A DNA stretch of 64,000 nt from Trichinella spiralis (taxonomy: Eukaryota; Nematoda; Enoplea; Trichinellida; Trichinellidae): contig CM012954.1 in assembly GCA_000181795.3 (NCBI GenBank), positions 9,992,011 to 10,056,010 on the forward strand, written 5' to 3'. Below the pieces are notes generated by a model, which did not search any database, was not told the origin of the DNA, and was given only the letters and a program-made list of their open reading frames with translations. Of this stretch, positions 13,901 to 25,872 are shown in pieces. The translations under genes were made by a program, and so were the position numbers. Numbering within the stretch: the first letter of the stretch is position 1; each line of letters starts with the position of its first letter.

Positions 13901-16900
13901 ACGAAAGCAATCTTCTATTGCCTCCCGGAGTGGAAAAGACGTGCAGCTCATTTAAATCAGGCATCAAGTGTACCATTTCTTGTATAGATGGTTATCAGTT
14001 TTTAGAATCGGATTCAAGCAAGAAATTATATTCTTGTGAAGCCGATGAAAAATGGACGCCGGGTATTATTGCTCCAGCGTGTGTACCAATAGGTAGTATT
14101 TTTAGAGATGTGAATAATTTGAATTTGAAAAGGGGGAATTTTGTATTTGATTTCAGCTGATGAACCGGCTAAATATCAGCTGAAAGTTAGCGTCTCTTAT
14201 CCAATAGCGACGACTATACCTGAAAGTTGTTTGAATGATTACAAAAGCTCACTGACATCTGTCAGTCAACAAATTGATACTGTACTTTCGCAGAGATGCT
14301 CGGCAAGTGTTCAAGCGTTTGTGCGAATTGTCGAGGTGGATTTTTTTGCCGAAGTCAAACGAGTGAGTAGAATTTTCAGAATTTATTGCTGCTTTTCAAA
14401 TGTGTACTGAATAATGATTGATTGATTGATTATTTTTCAGGTAGTTGGCAATTATACCATACAAGTATTGCCGACTGTTTTGGATGAAGTGTTTTACAAT
14501 TTGTGTGGTATGACTTTGGCTACGATGTTCGATCTTCATTTTCCGAGTGCTACAGAAGCAGTGTTACCACTGCTTGAGATCAAAGGAGAGAACGGCTGCC
14601 CTGTTTTGAAAGCAACGAACACAACAATTGACAAAGGGTTCTCCTGTTCTCCAGGGGAAATTTTGCAAAAAACTGAAAATGCATTGCCGGGATGCTGTAA
14701 ATTGAACTTTTTATTTGATGTCAAATTTTAGCTTGAAAAAAAATATTTCTTTCACAGATCCTTGTCCAATGGGAACGTGGCTTTACAATGGTACTTGTCG
14801 ACCGTGTGAAAATGGCACTTATCAAGATTTGAATGGTCAGATAAACTGCAAACGATGTCCAGCTGGAACGTACACTTTGCACGAAGGTGCTACAATGGTC
14901 GACCATTGTCAACGTAAGAATGTTGAAAATTGTTTTTTTTTCTTATTTTTGTGCGTTCTTTTCTTTCGTGTTTGAATAAATGATAAGTAATATGTGTAAA
15001 ATGATTTATCCATGTGTGTTTCAGCTGTTTGTGACAACGGAATGTTCAGTGAAAGTGGCATTGTGCCATGTCAGCAGTGTCCAAAGGATACTTACAGTAG
15101 TCCAAATAAGGAAGGAGGATATCGCAAATGCGAATCATGTCCTAAAAATACCTTCACCAATGATGTCGGCGCCTCGGATATATCAATGTGCAAAGGTTCA
15201 TTTTTTGAGTTTTCATCATTGAAAGTGTTATTTCTTTCTGTTAGTGTTTTTCTCTTTTTACAGAATCTTGTCCTGGAGGTTATTTTTCTTTTTCTGGTCT
15301 GCAACCTTGTTCGCCGTGTCCGAAAAATTTCTACCAACCTGAAAGAGGTCAGTCGGCTTGCATTGAATGTCCAAAAGACAGATATACAGAAAACAGTGGG
15401 GCAGTTTTGGAAAATGAATGCTTGGAAGGTTGTTAGTTTTGGAACAATTTTCAAAATTATCATCACTGACAATTAGCATATTGACTTGATTTTAGCCAAT
15501 TACACTGATTTGGTCTATTGTCGAAATGGAGCCGTTTCGGAAGTTGTAGAGCACGTAGCAGTTTGCCAATGTTTACCCGGTTATACGGGCATTCATTGTG
15601 AACAGCTCATAGATCCATGCTTAGCTCAGCCTTGTTTCAACAATGGCCGTTGTGTAACAAATGGAGTGAGATATGAATGCGAATGCCCCGAAAGTAATTG
15701 AACAATTAATTAATTAATTATTTGAGAGAAATAGGGAAAAAATGTGAACAAACAATTTAGAATATTCTGGTGAACGTTGTGAATTTTCGGAAAACGAATG
15801 TCAAGATGTTGTTTGTGATAACGGAGGCATTTGCCAAGATTTGCCCGGCATTGGCACGACGAAATGTCTCTGTCGAACAGGATTTTATGGAGAACGGTAA
15901 AGCATATGAATGGTTTTTTCTTTTTTAAATCTATTTTATGAATTCAATTTTTAACTATTTAAGCTGCGAATTTATGGTGAATTTGTGCGAAAAACAAGGC
16001 AGTGAGCTCTGCCTGAATGGAGCTACTTGTCTTCCTTTACAACTGAATCGCTACATGTGCATTTGTGCTGCAGGATGGACCGGTCGCAACTGTGATATTA
16101 ATATTGGTAAATTGGATATTATTTATTTGTTTTTTTTTAATTTTTAATGACACTAGAAAAACTGAATCCATTATTGTTTTTGCAGATGATTGTGCCGGAC
16201 AGCCTTGTGCGGTGAATGCAACTTGTCATGATGAAATTAACGATTTTCGTTGTGATTGTCCGCCCGGATTTAGCGGCAAGCGGTGCCATATAAAGCAAGA
16301 CCTCTGCTCAGACAATCCGTGTGTCAATGGGAGATGTATAGATAGGAATTTTTATTATCAATGCGTATGCGAATCTGGATGGACAGGTTTGTTTGTTATA
16401 AGTGGAATAATTTTTCTTTTAATTTAATTTAATTATTTTATTTCATTCAGGAAAAAACTGTGAACAAGAAATTGATAATTGTGCCAGTAATCCATGCTTA
16501 AATGGTGCTACATGTACGAAACAGTTCAACAGTTATGAATGCGAATGCGCAGACGGTTATGAAGGTTCGAGGTTAGCTGAAAATCCATTAATTGATCGAA
16601 CTTGCACATTGATAATTTTCTTATCTTTATTATCTAGATGTCAACATCAGGTAGATCATTGTGCTAAGGAGCCATGCTTGAACGGTGCTTTGTGTGTAAA
16701 TAAAGGTGCTAACTATTCTTGCATTTGCAAAAATGGCTTTGAAGGTTTTATTTTTTATTATCAGATATGAAGAGTTGTGTTTACAATTTCAATTACACTT
16801 GTTATTAATTAAAGGGATGCTGTGCGAAAGAGCAGTCAAGGAATGTTCGATGGATCATCATTGCGGAATTGGCAGTGAACAGTGCATCGAATTGACCAAT

Positions 16901-19900
16901 GGCTTTGCATGCAAATGTCGACCTGGTTTTACTGGACGTTTGTGTGATGTAATTTTTAAAGTATTTTAATTGAACCGTTTGTTTTGGAAATTTATCCAAT
17001 TTAGGTTGAAATTGACGAATGTGAAGATAATCCTTGTTTAAACGGTGGCACATGTACAGATGACGTAAGCAGCTTTAAATGTGCTTGCCCCGCTGGTTGG
17101 ACTGGTTCAAGGTAATAGCGGTTGTTATTTATTTATTTAGAATTTAAAGTGATTAATTTTTAAATTATTTCATTTCAACACAGTCATTCCATTGAATAAG
17201 TTGTGAAAAATTTGCCAACTGTTGTATTGAACAGTATTATTTATTTTTTGTATAAATTTTCGAGCAGCTCAGAGATTTTACTGAAATTTGATTATATTCA
17301 TTTTTTTATTTTGATTATTATTTCTGAAATAGGTGCGAAGTTTCTGCGAATTATTGCGATCGCCAACCATGTCAAAACAATGGTCAATGCGTGAATCTCG
17401 GAAAAGATTACTTTTGCTTGTAAGTTACCGAATAAAACAATAATCAGTAGAGACAAGTTTGAAAATAATCATTCATCTTTCTTTTATTCACTTCATTTGT
17501 AGATGTCCAAAAGGGTTTGATGGAAAAAGCTGTGAAATCGATTCAGCGACATGTTTCACTGATGCATGCCTCAACGGAGGCGAATGTATCGACAATGGAC
17601 ATGAAATTGCTTGCAAATGTCCTCCTGGTGGGATATTTTTTTAAAATCTTAAATAGTATTTATAAGAATATCATTTATTTTTTTAATAAAGGGTTCTTTG
17701 GTTCGGGATGCCAGTATCAACAGAAACTGTGCTCTGAGAATACTTGTCAAAACGGTGGCACTTGCGCAGAAAGTGAAGTTTCGATTGTATGCATTTGTCC
17801 AGCAGGTTGTATTTATATATATATTTTTGTTGATGTAATATTTTCATTTTACATCAGTACGATGAATTTAGGGTTTACTGGTCTTTACTGTGAGAACGAT
17901 ATTGACGACTGTGCTACGTCTCCTTGTCCACCTGGATCTACTTGTATTGATATGCCCAATGGACATATTTGTCAATGCATGTTCAACAAAACTGGAATCA
18001 ACTGTGATAAAACAGTCGATAGTGACTTTGAATTGCGTTTCTACGATCCAATTCTACCGTCATTTGCTTCTCTGGATCTTCCATTTCCTTTTTCATCTGA
18101 AGTAATGACTTTGGCATTATGGGTTCGCTTCGATCATCCTGGTCAATCTGCAACTTTCCTTACTATTTATTCAGGCGGGTAATTCAGAGTAGTTTATTTC
18201 TTATTATTTTTTTTAAATTATAAATGTTCATGCTTTTTGTTGTCAATTGTTGCTGTGCTGTTGTGTAAATTTAAATAAATTAAATAATTGTTTTTTTGAA
18301 TTGTAGCTTGTTTAATAAAGAAGAAACTGCGGAAGAGTTGTTAGTGGTCAGTAGCAGTGGAGTGGAAATGAAATTTCCAAATGAACACTCAAAAAGTGTT
18401 CTGTTGAACTTTCCGCAGCAGCACAGAGTGGACGATGGAAATTGGAACAATGTCGTTTTCCAGTGGGATTCTACAATGGGAATTTATACATTGTATTGGA
18501 ATTCAATACGTGTTGCAACAATAAAAGATCAAAGCAAGACGAAACACTTGAATACTAGGTACGGGTATTTATAAGTTTTACTTTATTAATTATAAATTTT
18601 AATTATTATTGTAGTGCTTGGGTTAAACTTGGTACACCGAACGGTCATAAACGAGGCGAATCGAAATTTGTTGGATCAATAAGTCGTTTGAACATATGGA
18701 ATCGTACCCTGAGTTTTGAAAAGGAAATTCCTCGGCTGGCTCAAAATTGCCGTTCTTCGGACGACATGCTGGCCAATTTGGTATTGCGATGGACAGGCTT
18801 CAATCGTCTAAGCGGTAAAGTGGACCGTGTGGCACCTTCCACATGTGGCCAGGCGCTTTGTCAGCGCAGTATTGACGTTAAACTCTGTGATCCGTCGAAG
18901 ATGTTGGACAAAAATGCACCAAAAGTGCACGGCTGTCCGGAATATATTAACAAACAATCTGAAGAGCGATCGAGCAAAGTTGAATGGCCTGAACCGAGTT
19001 TCACTGACGAATTGTCTTTGGAACGAATCGAACGGAACATCAAACCCGGCACCGTTCTCGGTCAAGGATTATACCATGTAAGTATTACTGAATTACAGAA
19101 TAAAATTTATCTTCTTTTTCTTCTTCTTCTTCTTATTATTCTAATTCTTTTTTGTGATTGGTAAACAAATTTTTCAGGTAATCTATGCTGCATACGATAA
19201 AGCTGGCAATGTTGCCCAGTGTATGTTTGATCTTCGTGTGCAAGAATCATTCTGTCCAACGTTGGCAGATCCAAAGAATGGATTGAGTTATTGTCTTAAT
19301 TGGGGACCAGATATGAAGTAAATTTTTATTTTACATCGTTTGGATTGATATTTTCTTTTTGTTGTAAATTTTGCCTGTTGCAGATTCGAAGCTTGTACTG
19401 TTCGTTGTCAAGAAGGTTATGAATTTTCTGAAGTCACACCTGAATTTTACACCTGCGGTTACGATGGATTTTGGAGGCCTCGTTATAGTATTGGCGAATT
19501 TCGTTACCCTGATTGTTCCCGTAATTATTATTAAAAAAAGATTATTTTAATATCGGGATATTATTCGTTTAATTTATCAAAATTTCAGCTACGTCTCCGT
19601 CAGTTCGAATTGTCAGCGTTCAGTTGGACTATCCGTCATCATCGGTGGCTTGCAGTAAAGCGAATCGTGCAACTTTGGAATCGAGCATTCGCAAACGTTT
19701 CATAACGATGAACGCTGTGTGGAATCTTTGCGAAGCCAGGTAAAGCCGACAACAAATCAACTATTGTAAATATTTTTACAAAAAAAGCCGATCTTATTTG
19801 TGGAATTTTTGTTTGGCTTTAGGAATAGCAATGAAATTGGATGTCCAAGTTTAAATGTGACCGTTTCTTGCATGGGCAGAGCTTCAGCGTCGACATTTCA

Positions 19901-22030
19901 AAAACGCCAAGTGAAAGCATCCGATGTATACAGGGTGGATTTGTCGTTCGTTGCCAACCGAGATCCAGTGCGCCATCGTCATTCCGACATAAGAGCCAAC
20001 ATTATTGATACACTGAAGGATGATATTGTCAAAGAAAACGGTTTTGATTTTTCTTCCGTTTTGCCTAGTGGAACTCCGGATTTGCGTTCTTTGAAAATAT
20101 CCGATGATTTCCACTGTCCTATTGGTCAAGTCAATCGAAACGACGTGTGCGGTAAGAGTGATAGCAAAATGAAATAAATTTATCCAATTGCATGCAGCAC
20201 GCTTCTACTTTTCAGTACCTTGTGCAATGGGATCATTTTTCAACATTACAACATTGAAGTGCCAACTATGTCCAATTGGTATGTATCAAAATCAAGTGGG
20301 ACAGCTTGCATGTGAAGCTTGCCCTGCGGGCCACACGACCACCGGCTTTGCTAGCAGTCAGAGAACTGATTGCAAAGGTTTCTTGTTTGTTTGTTTGCTT
20401 GTTTGATTTATTCATTTATTATTTGATTATTAAATTTTAGAATCCTGCCCGGCCGGTCATTTTTACAACTTGAAAAAAGAAAACTGCGAACCGTGCGGTT
20501 ATGGATTTTATCAGCCTTCAGCTGGTTCATTCCAATGCATACATTGTGATCTTGGAAAGTCAACTTACGATACGGTATCGACTTCAAAACAGCAATGCAG
20601 TGGTGAGATTTGGACGTTTTTTTCAATTCAATTCAATAAACAAATCAATCAATTTGTGTTTAGATATCTGTCCGGATGGTATGCAATTGTCGGCCGGTGG
20701 AGACTGTCAACCTTGCCCAATGGCCACTTATCGTCGACGAAATGAAAATGACCATTGTGAGTCTTGTCCTGCGGGTTTGACCACAGAAGGCAAAGGCTCG
20801 ATTTCGATTGAACAGTGCAATTTACGTAATAATATCGCAATGCAGGCATTCTGCAATTGGTGGTGTATTGTAAAAACAAAAGGATATTTCCATTTTCAGC
20901 TTTATGCTTGGAAGGTCAATATTTGGACGAATCGACCAAAAAATGTTTCCCATGCGAGAAGGGATTTTATCAAGATCAAAAGATGCAAAGACAGTGTCTC
21001 GCTTGCCCGAAAGATCACACCACCGCTGACATTGGTAACTGTTTATTTGTTTGTTTGTTTGTTTAATTTTTGTTTAAAAATGCAGGTGCGTCACAAAAAT
21101 CTGAATGCTATTCTACGAATCAGTGCGAAACTTTGGAGCACAACTGCCACTGGCACGCGGTGTGTTTGGATTTACCGGGCGAAGCGTTCGAATGCCAATG
21201 CCAACCTGGCTACCGTGGGAATGGAACTTTCTGCGAAGATTCTTGCATCAATTTTTGCACCAACGATGCAGTGTGTAAAAAGTCAGACAACGGTGATCCG
21301 TTCTGCCAGTGCAAAGACACGTTCACCGGCACCCACTGCGAAGTGCGCTACATGCCCAGTCAGCAGCGTATAGCTTACATTGCCGGCGGCGTGGGAGGCG
21401 TGGTCGGTGTTATTGTGCTCATCATGATTGTCATTTGGATGATCTACTTCAGGTACATACATCGTCGTATATACATTGTTGTTGTTGTTTTTTATTTAAC
21501 CTCTTTCAAGATTCCGTTCACGAGATAAATTGGCCGAATCAATGGAAAAATTGCCAAACGGAAATGGAGCTGCATCTTCAGACGAAAAGAGCATAGCAGA
21601 GATGGCCGGAAATACAGCGGCGCCAAATTTCACCTACGGTCGAACTTATAGCGAAGATTCCCACGCGCCTACATTCTATTACGAAGATGATGACGACTAT
21701 GGAGTGAAAACGATGTACATAGGAGAAGGTTTCGATGAAAGTATGCCGCTGACAAAAAAACCGACAACGAACGTGATTCATTCAAACACGATAATAATTA
21801 ATTAAAATTTTTCAGATGATAACGGTAGTCGCATAGGAAACGACGTGGAAACAAACAACGAAGCGGTTTTCGAACGTCTTCAAAGGATCAACAAACACGT
21901 TTACAAACCCAAATATCAAGGTTTATTTGGATCGTTTGATTTTTTTTTATTTTTTTCAATAATTCACCATTTAGAAAGTATCAGTGACACTGAATCGATG
22001 CGCAAAGTTGACACTGGAATAGATCTGTAG
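4937..22030 (+). CDS. uif: Uninflatable-like multidomain type I membrane receptor
   Basis: One very large gene of many exons with mostly short introns. The ATG at 4937 opens a 37-codon exon with a hydrophobic signal peptide ([20 protein letters not shown]), followed in phase by the lectin exons. Domain order: C-type lectin, LDLa, three CUBs, four sushi, EGF, discoidin (F5/8C), EGF, sushi repeats, a second discoidin-like domain, HYR domains, ephrin-receptor-like Cys repeats, about 14 EGFs, laminin G/pentraxin, HYR, more ephrin-receptor-like repeats, two EGF-like modules, one TM helix and an acidic tail ending VDTGIDL at 22030. This matches the architecture of Drosophila Uninflatable, an apical membrane protein of tracheal epithelia reported to antagonise Notch. 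Orthology is inferred from architecture. Exon calls are strong over most of the length, but I did not verify every junction. Sub-regions are listed separately. Confidence 0.9.
5143..9104 (+). other. Uif-like N-terminal module: C-type lectin, LDLa, three CUBs
   Basis: The lectin domain is spread over exons near 5143-5221, 5282-5365, 5434-5540, 7271-7398 and 7463-7565. It carries typical landmarks ([11 protein letters not shown], the SWSQALSLC helix, a late CxxLYPFVC). The exons at 5540 and 7271 are separated by a 1.7-kb intron, the longest in the gene. An LDL-receptor class A repeat follows (7633-7731), with the acidic calcium motif [16 protein letters not shown]. Three CUB domains lie near 7802-8158, 8226-8633 and 8694-9104; each begins with a Cys and a SPNFP or [11 protein letters not shown]-type motif, the third more divergent (SPGNN). 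Confidence 0.88.
9168..13060 (+). other. Uif-like sushi, EGF and discoidin block
   Basis: Four complement-control (sushi) repeats are coded near 9168-9348, 9418-9600, 9739-9916 and 9976-10155, each with four Cys and a closing W..P.C. A calcium-binding EGF (DIDEC) runs into the next exon. A discoidin/F5-8C domain spans about 10340-10840, ending in MELQGC. A second DINEC-type EGF begins near 11166. Further sushi-like repeats span about 11428-12360. A second discoidin-like domain, with a [10 protein letters not shown] motif and FDLLGC at its end, covers about 12430-13000. Confidence 0.82.
13110..14698 (+). other. Uif-like HYR domains and a family-specific segment
   Basis: Two hyalin-repeat (HYR) domains begin [11 protein letters not shown] (about 13143) and [10 protein letters not shown] (about 13488). 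Both keep the late AFDAAGN or AEDDFGN motif followed by a Cys. A sushi-like Cys module follows (13890-14094). The segment about 14157-14698 has scattered Cys but no domain I recognise; it immediately precedes the ephrin-receptor-like repeats, and a similar unrecognised segment precedes the second repeat set at 19600-20150. Confidence 0.75.
14757..15428 (+). other. Uif-like ephrin-receptor-like Cys repeats, set I
   Basis: Three tandem Cys-rich modules, one to two per exon, of the type CPxGTY...C..CP.GTYT, with a spacing typical of the ephrin-receptor-like/TNFR-like repeats of Uninflatable and SVEP1. Examples are [16 protein letters not shown] and [16 protein letters not shown]. These are extracellular. 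Confidence 0.85.
15497..18009 (+). other. Uif-like EGF array (about 14 repeats)
   Basis: About fourteen six-Cys EGF repeats, roughly one to two per exon, separated by very short introns. Many have the CxNGGxC and CxCPxGxxGxxC signatures, and several start D/E-I-D-x-C, the calcium-binding form (for example [17 protein letters not shown]). One ([14 protein letters not shown]) has a lengthened first loop. Some carry sites compatible with O-fucosylation of the C2-x4-5-S/T-C3 type, as in Notch-related EGFs; whether they are used is unknown. Confidence 0.88.
18010..19519 (+). other. Uif-like laminin G/pentraxin, HYR and sushi modules
   Basis: A lectin-like jelly-roll domain runs over exons 18010-18180, 18307-18558 and 18615-about 18850 ([36 protein letters not shown]). 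A HYR-like domain follows, ending [13 protein letters not shown] at about 19220. Then comes a sushi-like module with CQEGYEF and a terminal C at about 19518. The exons join in phase. Confidence 0.82.
19590..21036 (+). other. Uif-like unrecognised segment and ephrin-receptor-like repeats, set II
   Basis: About 19590-20150 encodes a segment of low recognisable homology that closes just before the Cys repeats. From 20215 to 21036 there are four to five ephrin-receptor-like modules, each close to one exon (for example [18 protein letters not shown] and [12 protein letters not shown]). This repeats the arrangement seen at 14157-15428, suggesting an internal duplication of a larger block. Confidence 0.8.
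21085..22030 (+). other. Uif-like membrane-proximal EGFs, TM helix and cytoplasmic tail
   Basis: Two EGF-like modules (21100-21345) precede a glycine-rich transmembrane helix (about 21370-21450, [20 protein letters not shown]) ending in a donor. The tail is spread over exons near 21511-21751, 21815-21919 and 21974-22030. It is Ser/Asp/Glu-rich with several Tyr ([18 protein letters not shown]), and ends at the TAG at 22028-22030. Confidence 0.85.
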
Positions 22031-22071
22031 TACTTACTACCAACAAGCAAACATCAATCATTTTTCATTTT

Positions 22072-22094
22072 ATCATCATCATCATCATCATCAT
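22072..22094 (+). repeat. (ATC)n microsatellite in 3' UTR
   Basis: About seven ATC units just after the stop codon of the Uninflatable-like gene. Confidence 0.9.
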
Positions 22095-22184
22095 GTACAG
22101 GTTTTTATTGTTAAATTAATTATTTGATTTGTGCCATTTATCATTTTCACACACATCACCACCACTACCACCTATACTGTTTGT

Positions 22185-22189
<5 letters not shown>

Positions 22190-22215
<26 letters not shown>
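22190..22215 (+). repeat. (CTG)n microsatellite in 3' UTR
   Basis: Nearly nine CTG units about 160 bases after the stop of the Uninflatable-like gene, probably within its 3' UTR. Confidence 0.9.
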
Positions 22216-22352
22216 AATACACTGTAACTTTCTTCTTATTCGGATAATTTTTAATAAATTTTCAATTTTACAGCAACTACTTTATACAAAGCGACATATT
22301 TTCAAAATATGGGCATAAAAATGACGAAACATTTTTAAAACATTAATAAATA

Positions 22353-22927
22353 TCACATTGTTTTCTTCGTTGTAGGTACCCAAGCTTCAATTTTTGTACG
22401 AGTTGTACTGTATGTAATGAATCGTTTTTCGGTTCCGCTCATATTTTCCATATGAGGCAACATCCAACTGCGCTGTTTTACACGTTCTACCGTAGGCGGA
22501 ATGTCGGTTTGATGATGAAGCCAGTTGAACCTGATTGAAAATTATTTTCAAAAATTCACTGAAGGATTTATTTTTTCAAATTTCAACAGCAACTTGCCAT
22601 TCCGCCGAAATTTGAGACGCGTCGTAATTTAGCCACACCTTTCTACTGTAGACAACCCATCGATTTCGCGGTACGTATAGGGAATTGTTTTCATAGTAAC
22701 GATTACCATTTTCATCTATACCGATCAGATTACCTCCTTTCACTGTATCGGTACTGAAATTCACAAATATACAACAGAATTATTAGCAGCTTCAAACTGA
22801 AATCATACAAAACCTACCGATAAGCCATAACCAAACTTCTCCAAATGCCACCATTCTGCTTGATAATATTCCACGCATTGATAAGCTTGTCAATGCCAAA
22901 AAATTTAACCAATTCTTTAGAAGTCAT
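22353..22927 (-). CDS. NDUFA12: NADH:ubiquinone oxidoreductase subunit A12 (B17.2)
   Basis: Three exons, 22927-22818, 22753-22598 and 22530-22353, give 147 aa (human 145). NDUFA12 is a matrix-side accessory subunit of respiratory complex I. Family signatures are visible: GGNLIGIDENGNRYYENN, then RNRWVVYSRKVW, then EWFNWLHHQTDIPPT, and a C-terminal YSTTRTKIEAWVP, matching YSTTRKKIQEWIPP of mammals. The second intron works only as GC-AG (ATG|gcaagt ... atcag|GTTC), which restores the conserved EWxxWLH. A GT donor three bases on breaks the frame. The first ATG (22927) is used. The gene lies tail to tail with the Uninflatable-like gene, only about 320 bases from its stop. Confidence 0.95.
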
Positions 22928-23131
22928 GCTGCAAGAAACAGTTATCAAAATGACAATTTACAAATTCAGCATGAAAAGAACGTGTGCATTTAAACCACCG
23001 TACGCAATCTGAAAACAACAACTAATATGCCCATAAACCATCTTTTATTTCAAAATGAGAAGCGAAGTCTCATCTCTATCTAGCCAACCAATATTAAAAT
23101 TAATATTTGTTCTTTCAACTTTTTAAAAATC

Positions 23132-25437
23132 TCATATTGACCGACGCTGCAAAAGCACTGCATTTTCCAAATGCAATTCTTCTATAGTTTTAGTTTCATC
23201 ATCCAACTTCGCACATGGAAAACTGGTCATTAAAACGAAATTTTCATTCACATATTCCGGTCGAGATCTTCAAATGGATTAAATATATTAAACGTTATGC
23301 AGGAACTTTTCTTTCAATGCTTACTTGCAAATGTGTGCACGCAGATCTTCAATGGTGTTGTCGACATTTACGCGAAACTGGGCTCTAGATCCATCCAACA
23401 AACGAACAACTACAGTAGTTGTTGGTTTGCCTTCATCCACCGGCTTTGCTACAACATTGGCCACGTCTGCAACTTGTTCGTTTCCTTTTCCAGTATTAAC
23501 CGCAGGAACGTAGCTGAAATTAAAAAAAAATTAATACTAAAATTAAAGTATTATTATGAATCAGCTACCTTCCCACCATATGACCTTCACCAGAAAACGG
23601 ATTTCTCGGCCGTGCAGGCGGTTTAAATGATTCCATACGACGATCTTCAAAATCCAACGTGATGTAACGATTACGATGACTTTTCACGAGCTCTTCTGGC
23701 ATTTTACTAAAAACAACAATAACATCAACATTGTTTTACAAAGCAAGAAAACAGCTCACATGCGTACCCATTCATCACGTCATTCAAAAACGATTCATTG
23801 CCTTCGTATTTGCGCAGCGGACCATCATCGACAGTAAATCCATTCTGCCACATTCGCAGAATTACATTGATCTCATTGTTTTCTGGTGGAGAAGGATTTT
23901 GTGGTGTCTCGGAAGAACTGTTCAAACGAAATCCAGGACCAACAAACTTTGACTGTTGAGAAGAAGCAGCTTCTTCTTGTTTGTTGACTACTTCAGCGCC
24001 GTGCCTAATTGATTCAGATGTCAGTAAAGTTATGCATTCTTGTTCATAGCAACTCACTTTTTCAAACTTTCAATCATGTGTTCCACAATGTGGTGTCCTC
24101 CATCCGGCTTTGGTCCAAGTACCTGCTGACCACTAAAATCACTCAAAATGAATACAAATAATAATACATGATTCATGTGTTGCCGAAACCGATCACTCAA
24201 CAAATTGAACTATTCAAAAACCAAGCTTATTTTTTTCTGCTTGTGTAAAACAATATTGATAATTAATTACAAATATGAAATGTATAATGTATTTGAAAGA
24301 CGTTCAATAGAGTTCACCTTTTGTGTCCACCACCAACATAAAATGGCTGCTGCTCATCATCAGAGTCACTCGAACGGCCAGATTTCTTATCTTTGTCAAA
24401 CAGTGTAGCAAACTTTCGACTCATTTCTGGAGATGAATCCGAAACGTTGGTAGGATTAATCACTTTATTTTCTGAATTGGCGACAAATTCTTCCTCAGAA
24501 TCCAATTCTGTCAAACGAGCAGGAGAAGCAGCTAAAGCTGTTTCGCTAACGTTAAACAAATCGGAATCTTCGTCGTTCCCTTCAAAATAATTTTGGACAG
24601 CAACCTGAAAAATTCAAAGGTTATTATTTTATGCAACATGCTGGTACATCAAAAGCAAATTTATAATATTTAAAAAAGAAATCTTCATTTCAATTCTGGG
24701 TCACAATACATTACGGTGAATAATAATGACAATCAAGTTAAAACCAACAACAACGGAAAATCAATGTTTCATTTTTTAAAAAAAATTTCTAAAATCGACT
24801 TTTAGAGGAGATAATTTCAAAGTCAAATCACAAAAATCAGACCACCTCACTTAATAAAATATTGCTGCTGCTCATTATGTATATTTTAAAATGCTATCAT
24901 ACGTAGTAAAAAAGAATTATACTGTATCAAATATACTATAAATAAAAACAATAAATAAATAATATGTAATGCATTTTGAAAATTAAGAGTTAAATATTTC
25001 ACCCTAACAAATTAATGAAGCAACGAAAGAAATAACAATTTCAACTGAATAATCAATTTGTCTATTAAATGTTCCCTTAAAACATAAGATTATACGAAAA
25101 AAATTCTTATAAGTGAAAATGCTGAAAAAAATTAAGACCTATCGAAAATACAACGCGATAAGCACGCACCCCCTTTGATATCGTATCTACAGCAGTTTCA
25201 TCCGCAACAACTAGAAGCTAAACATTTAATCAAACGAAAACAGGCGAAACACAAAAATTGAAAAAGCTTTAAAAACATGAAATTATTTACTAAAAGATTT
25301 GGGTAAAAACTTTGAAGTATCAAGGTAAATTAAAGTCTTACCTCCAAATTCCAATCACTTGACTCTAGAAAAAACTTGGCAACTTCGTGGTCAGTAGTCC
25401 CAGTTACAGACAAAAAGTCTTCGATTAGCTGAGACAT
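23132..25437 (-). CDS. NSFL1C: p97/VCP adaptor p47 (UBA-like, SEP and UBX domains)
   Basis: Eight exons in consistent phase (25437-25342, 25217-25170, 24604-24318, 24132-24058, 24004-23768, 23706-23569, 23513-23325, 23267-23132) give 401 aa (human 370). p47 is a cofactor of the AAA ATPase p97/VCP in membrane fusion and ubiquitin-dependent processes. Residues 1-50 form a UBA-like helix bundle (FLSVTGTTDHEVAKFFLESS). An acidic Ser-rich linker follows. A SEP domain occupies about 210-270 (ILRMWQNGFTVDDGPLR, NDVMNGKMPEEL), then a linker with PFSGEGHMVG. A C-terminal UBX domain spans about 320-401, with RLLDGSR and the SFPC of the cis-Pro p97-binding loop region. Introns of 53-61 nt predominate. 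The start is the first ATG. Confidence 0.94.
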
Positions 25438-25872
25438 TGCAACTAATATCAATTAAACTTAATATTAAGTAACACCTAAGAAAACTGAAGTTGATTACAG
25501 TAAGTCGAAGGTAAGTATTAATCATTTATAAACGCTTTTTTGAAATTTATAAGTACTCATTTTCTAAAAACAACAATCATTAGAATTATTTTATCATATA
25601 AACGGCATATTTTAGGGTTTCAGTTTAAAAAATATTAAGAAAAAATTTTAAAGCAAATACAATGCAAACCTTTTATGAGATATCTTTAACGTGTTTTTAT
25701 TTTTACATTGCATGGTCAGTTTTAGATCCATGGCAATAACTTTTAGATCATTAAGCTATTACATTCAATTTCTTTTAATTTTGATTTACAAATTTTTCTA
25801 CTACTACCTGAACGCATCATATATGAATGTGTGTAATTGAAATTTATTGTAAAAAATATAATTATTCATTTT
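25438..25872. other. Intergenic between COX18 and NSFL1C
   Basis: Both neighbours are on the minus strand, so this holds the 5' flank of NSFL1C and the 3' flank of COX18. It is AT-rich. No gene seen. Confidence 0.45.
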
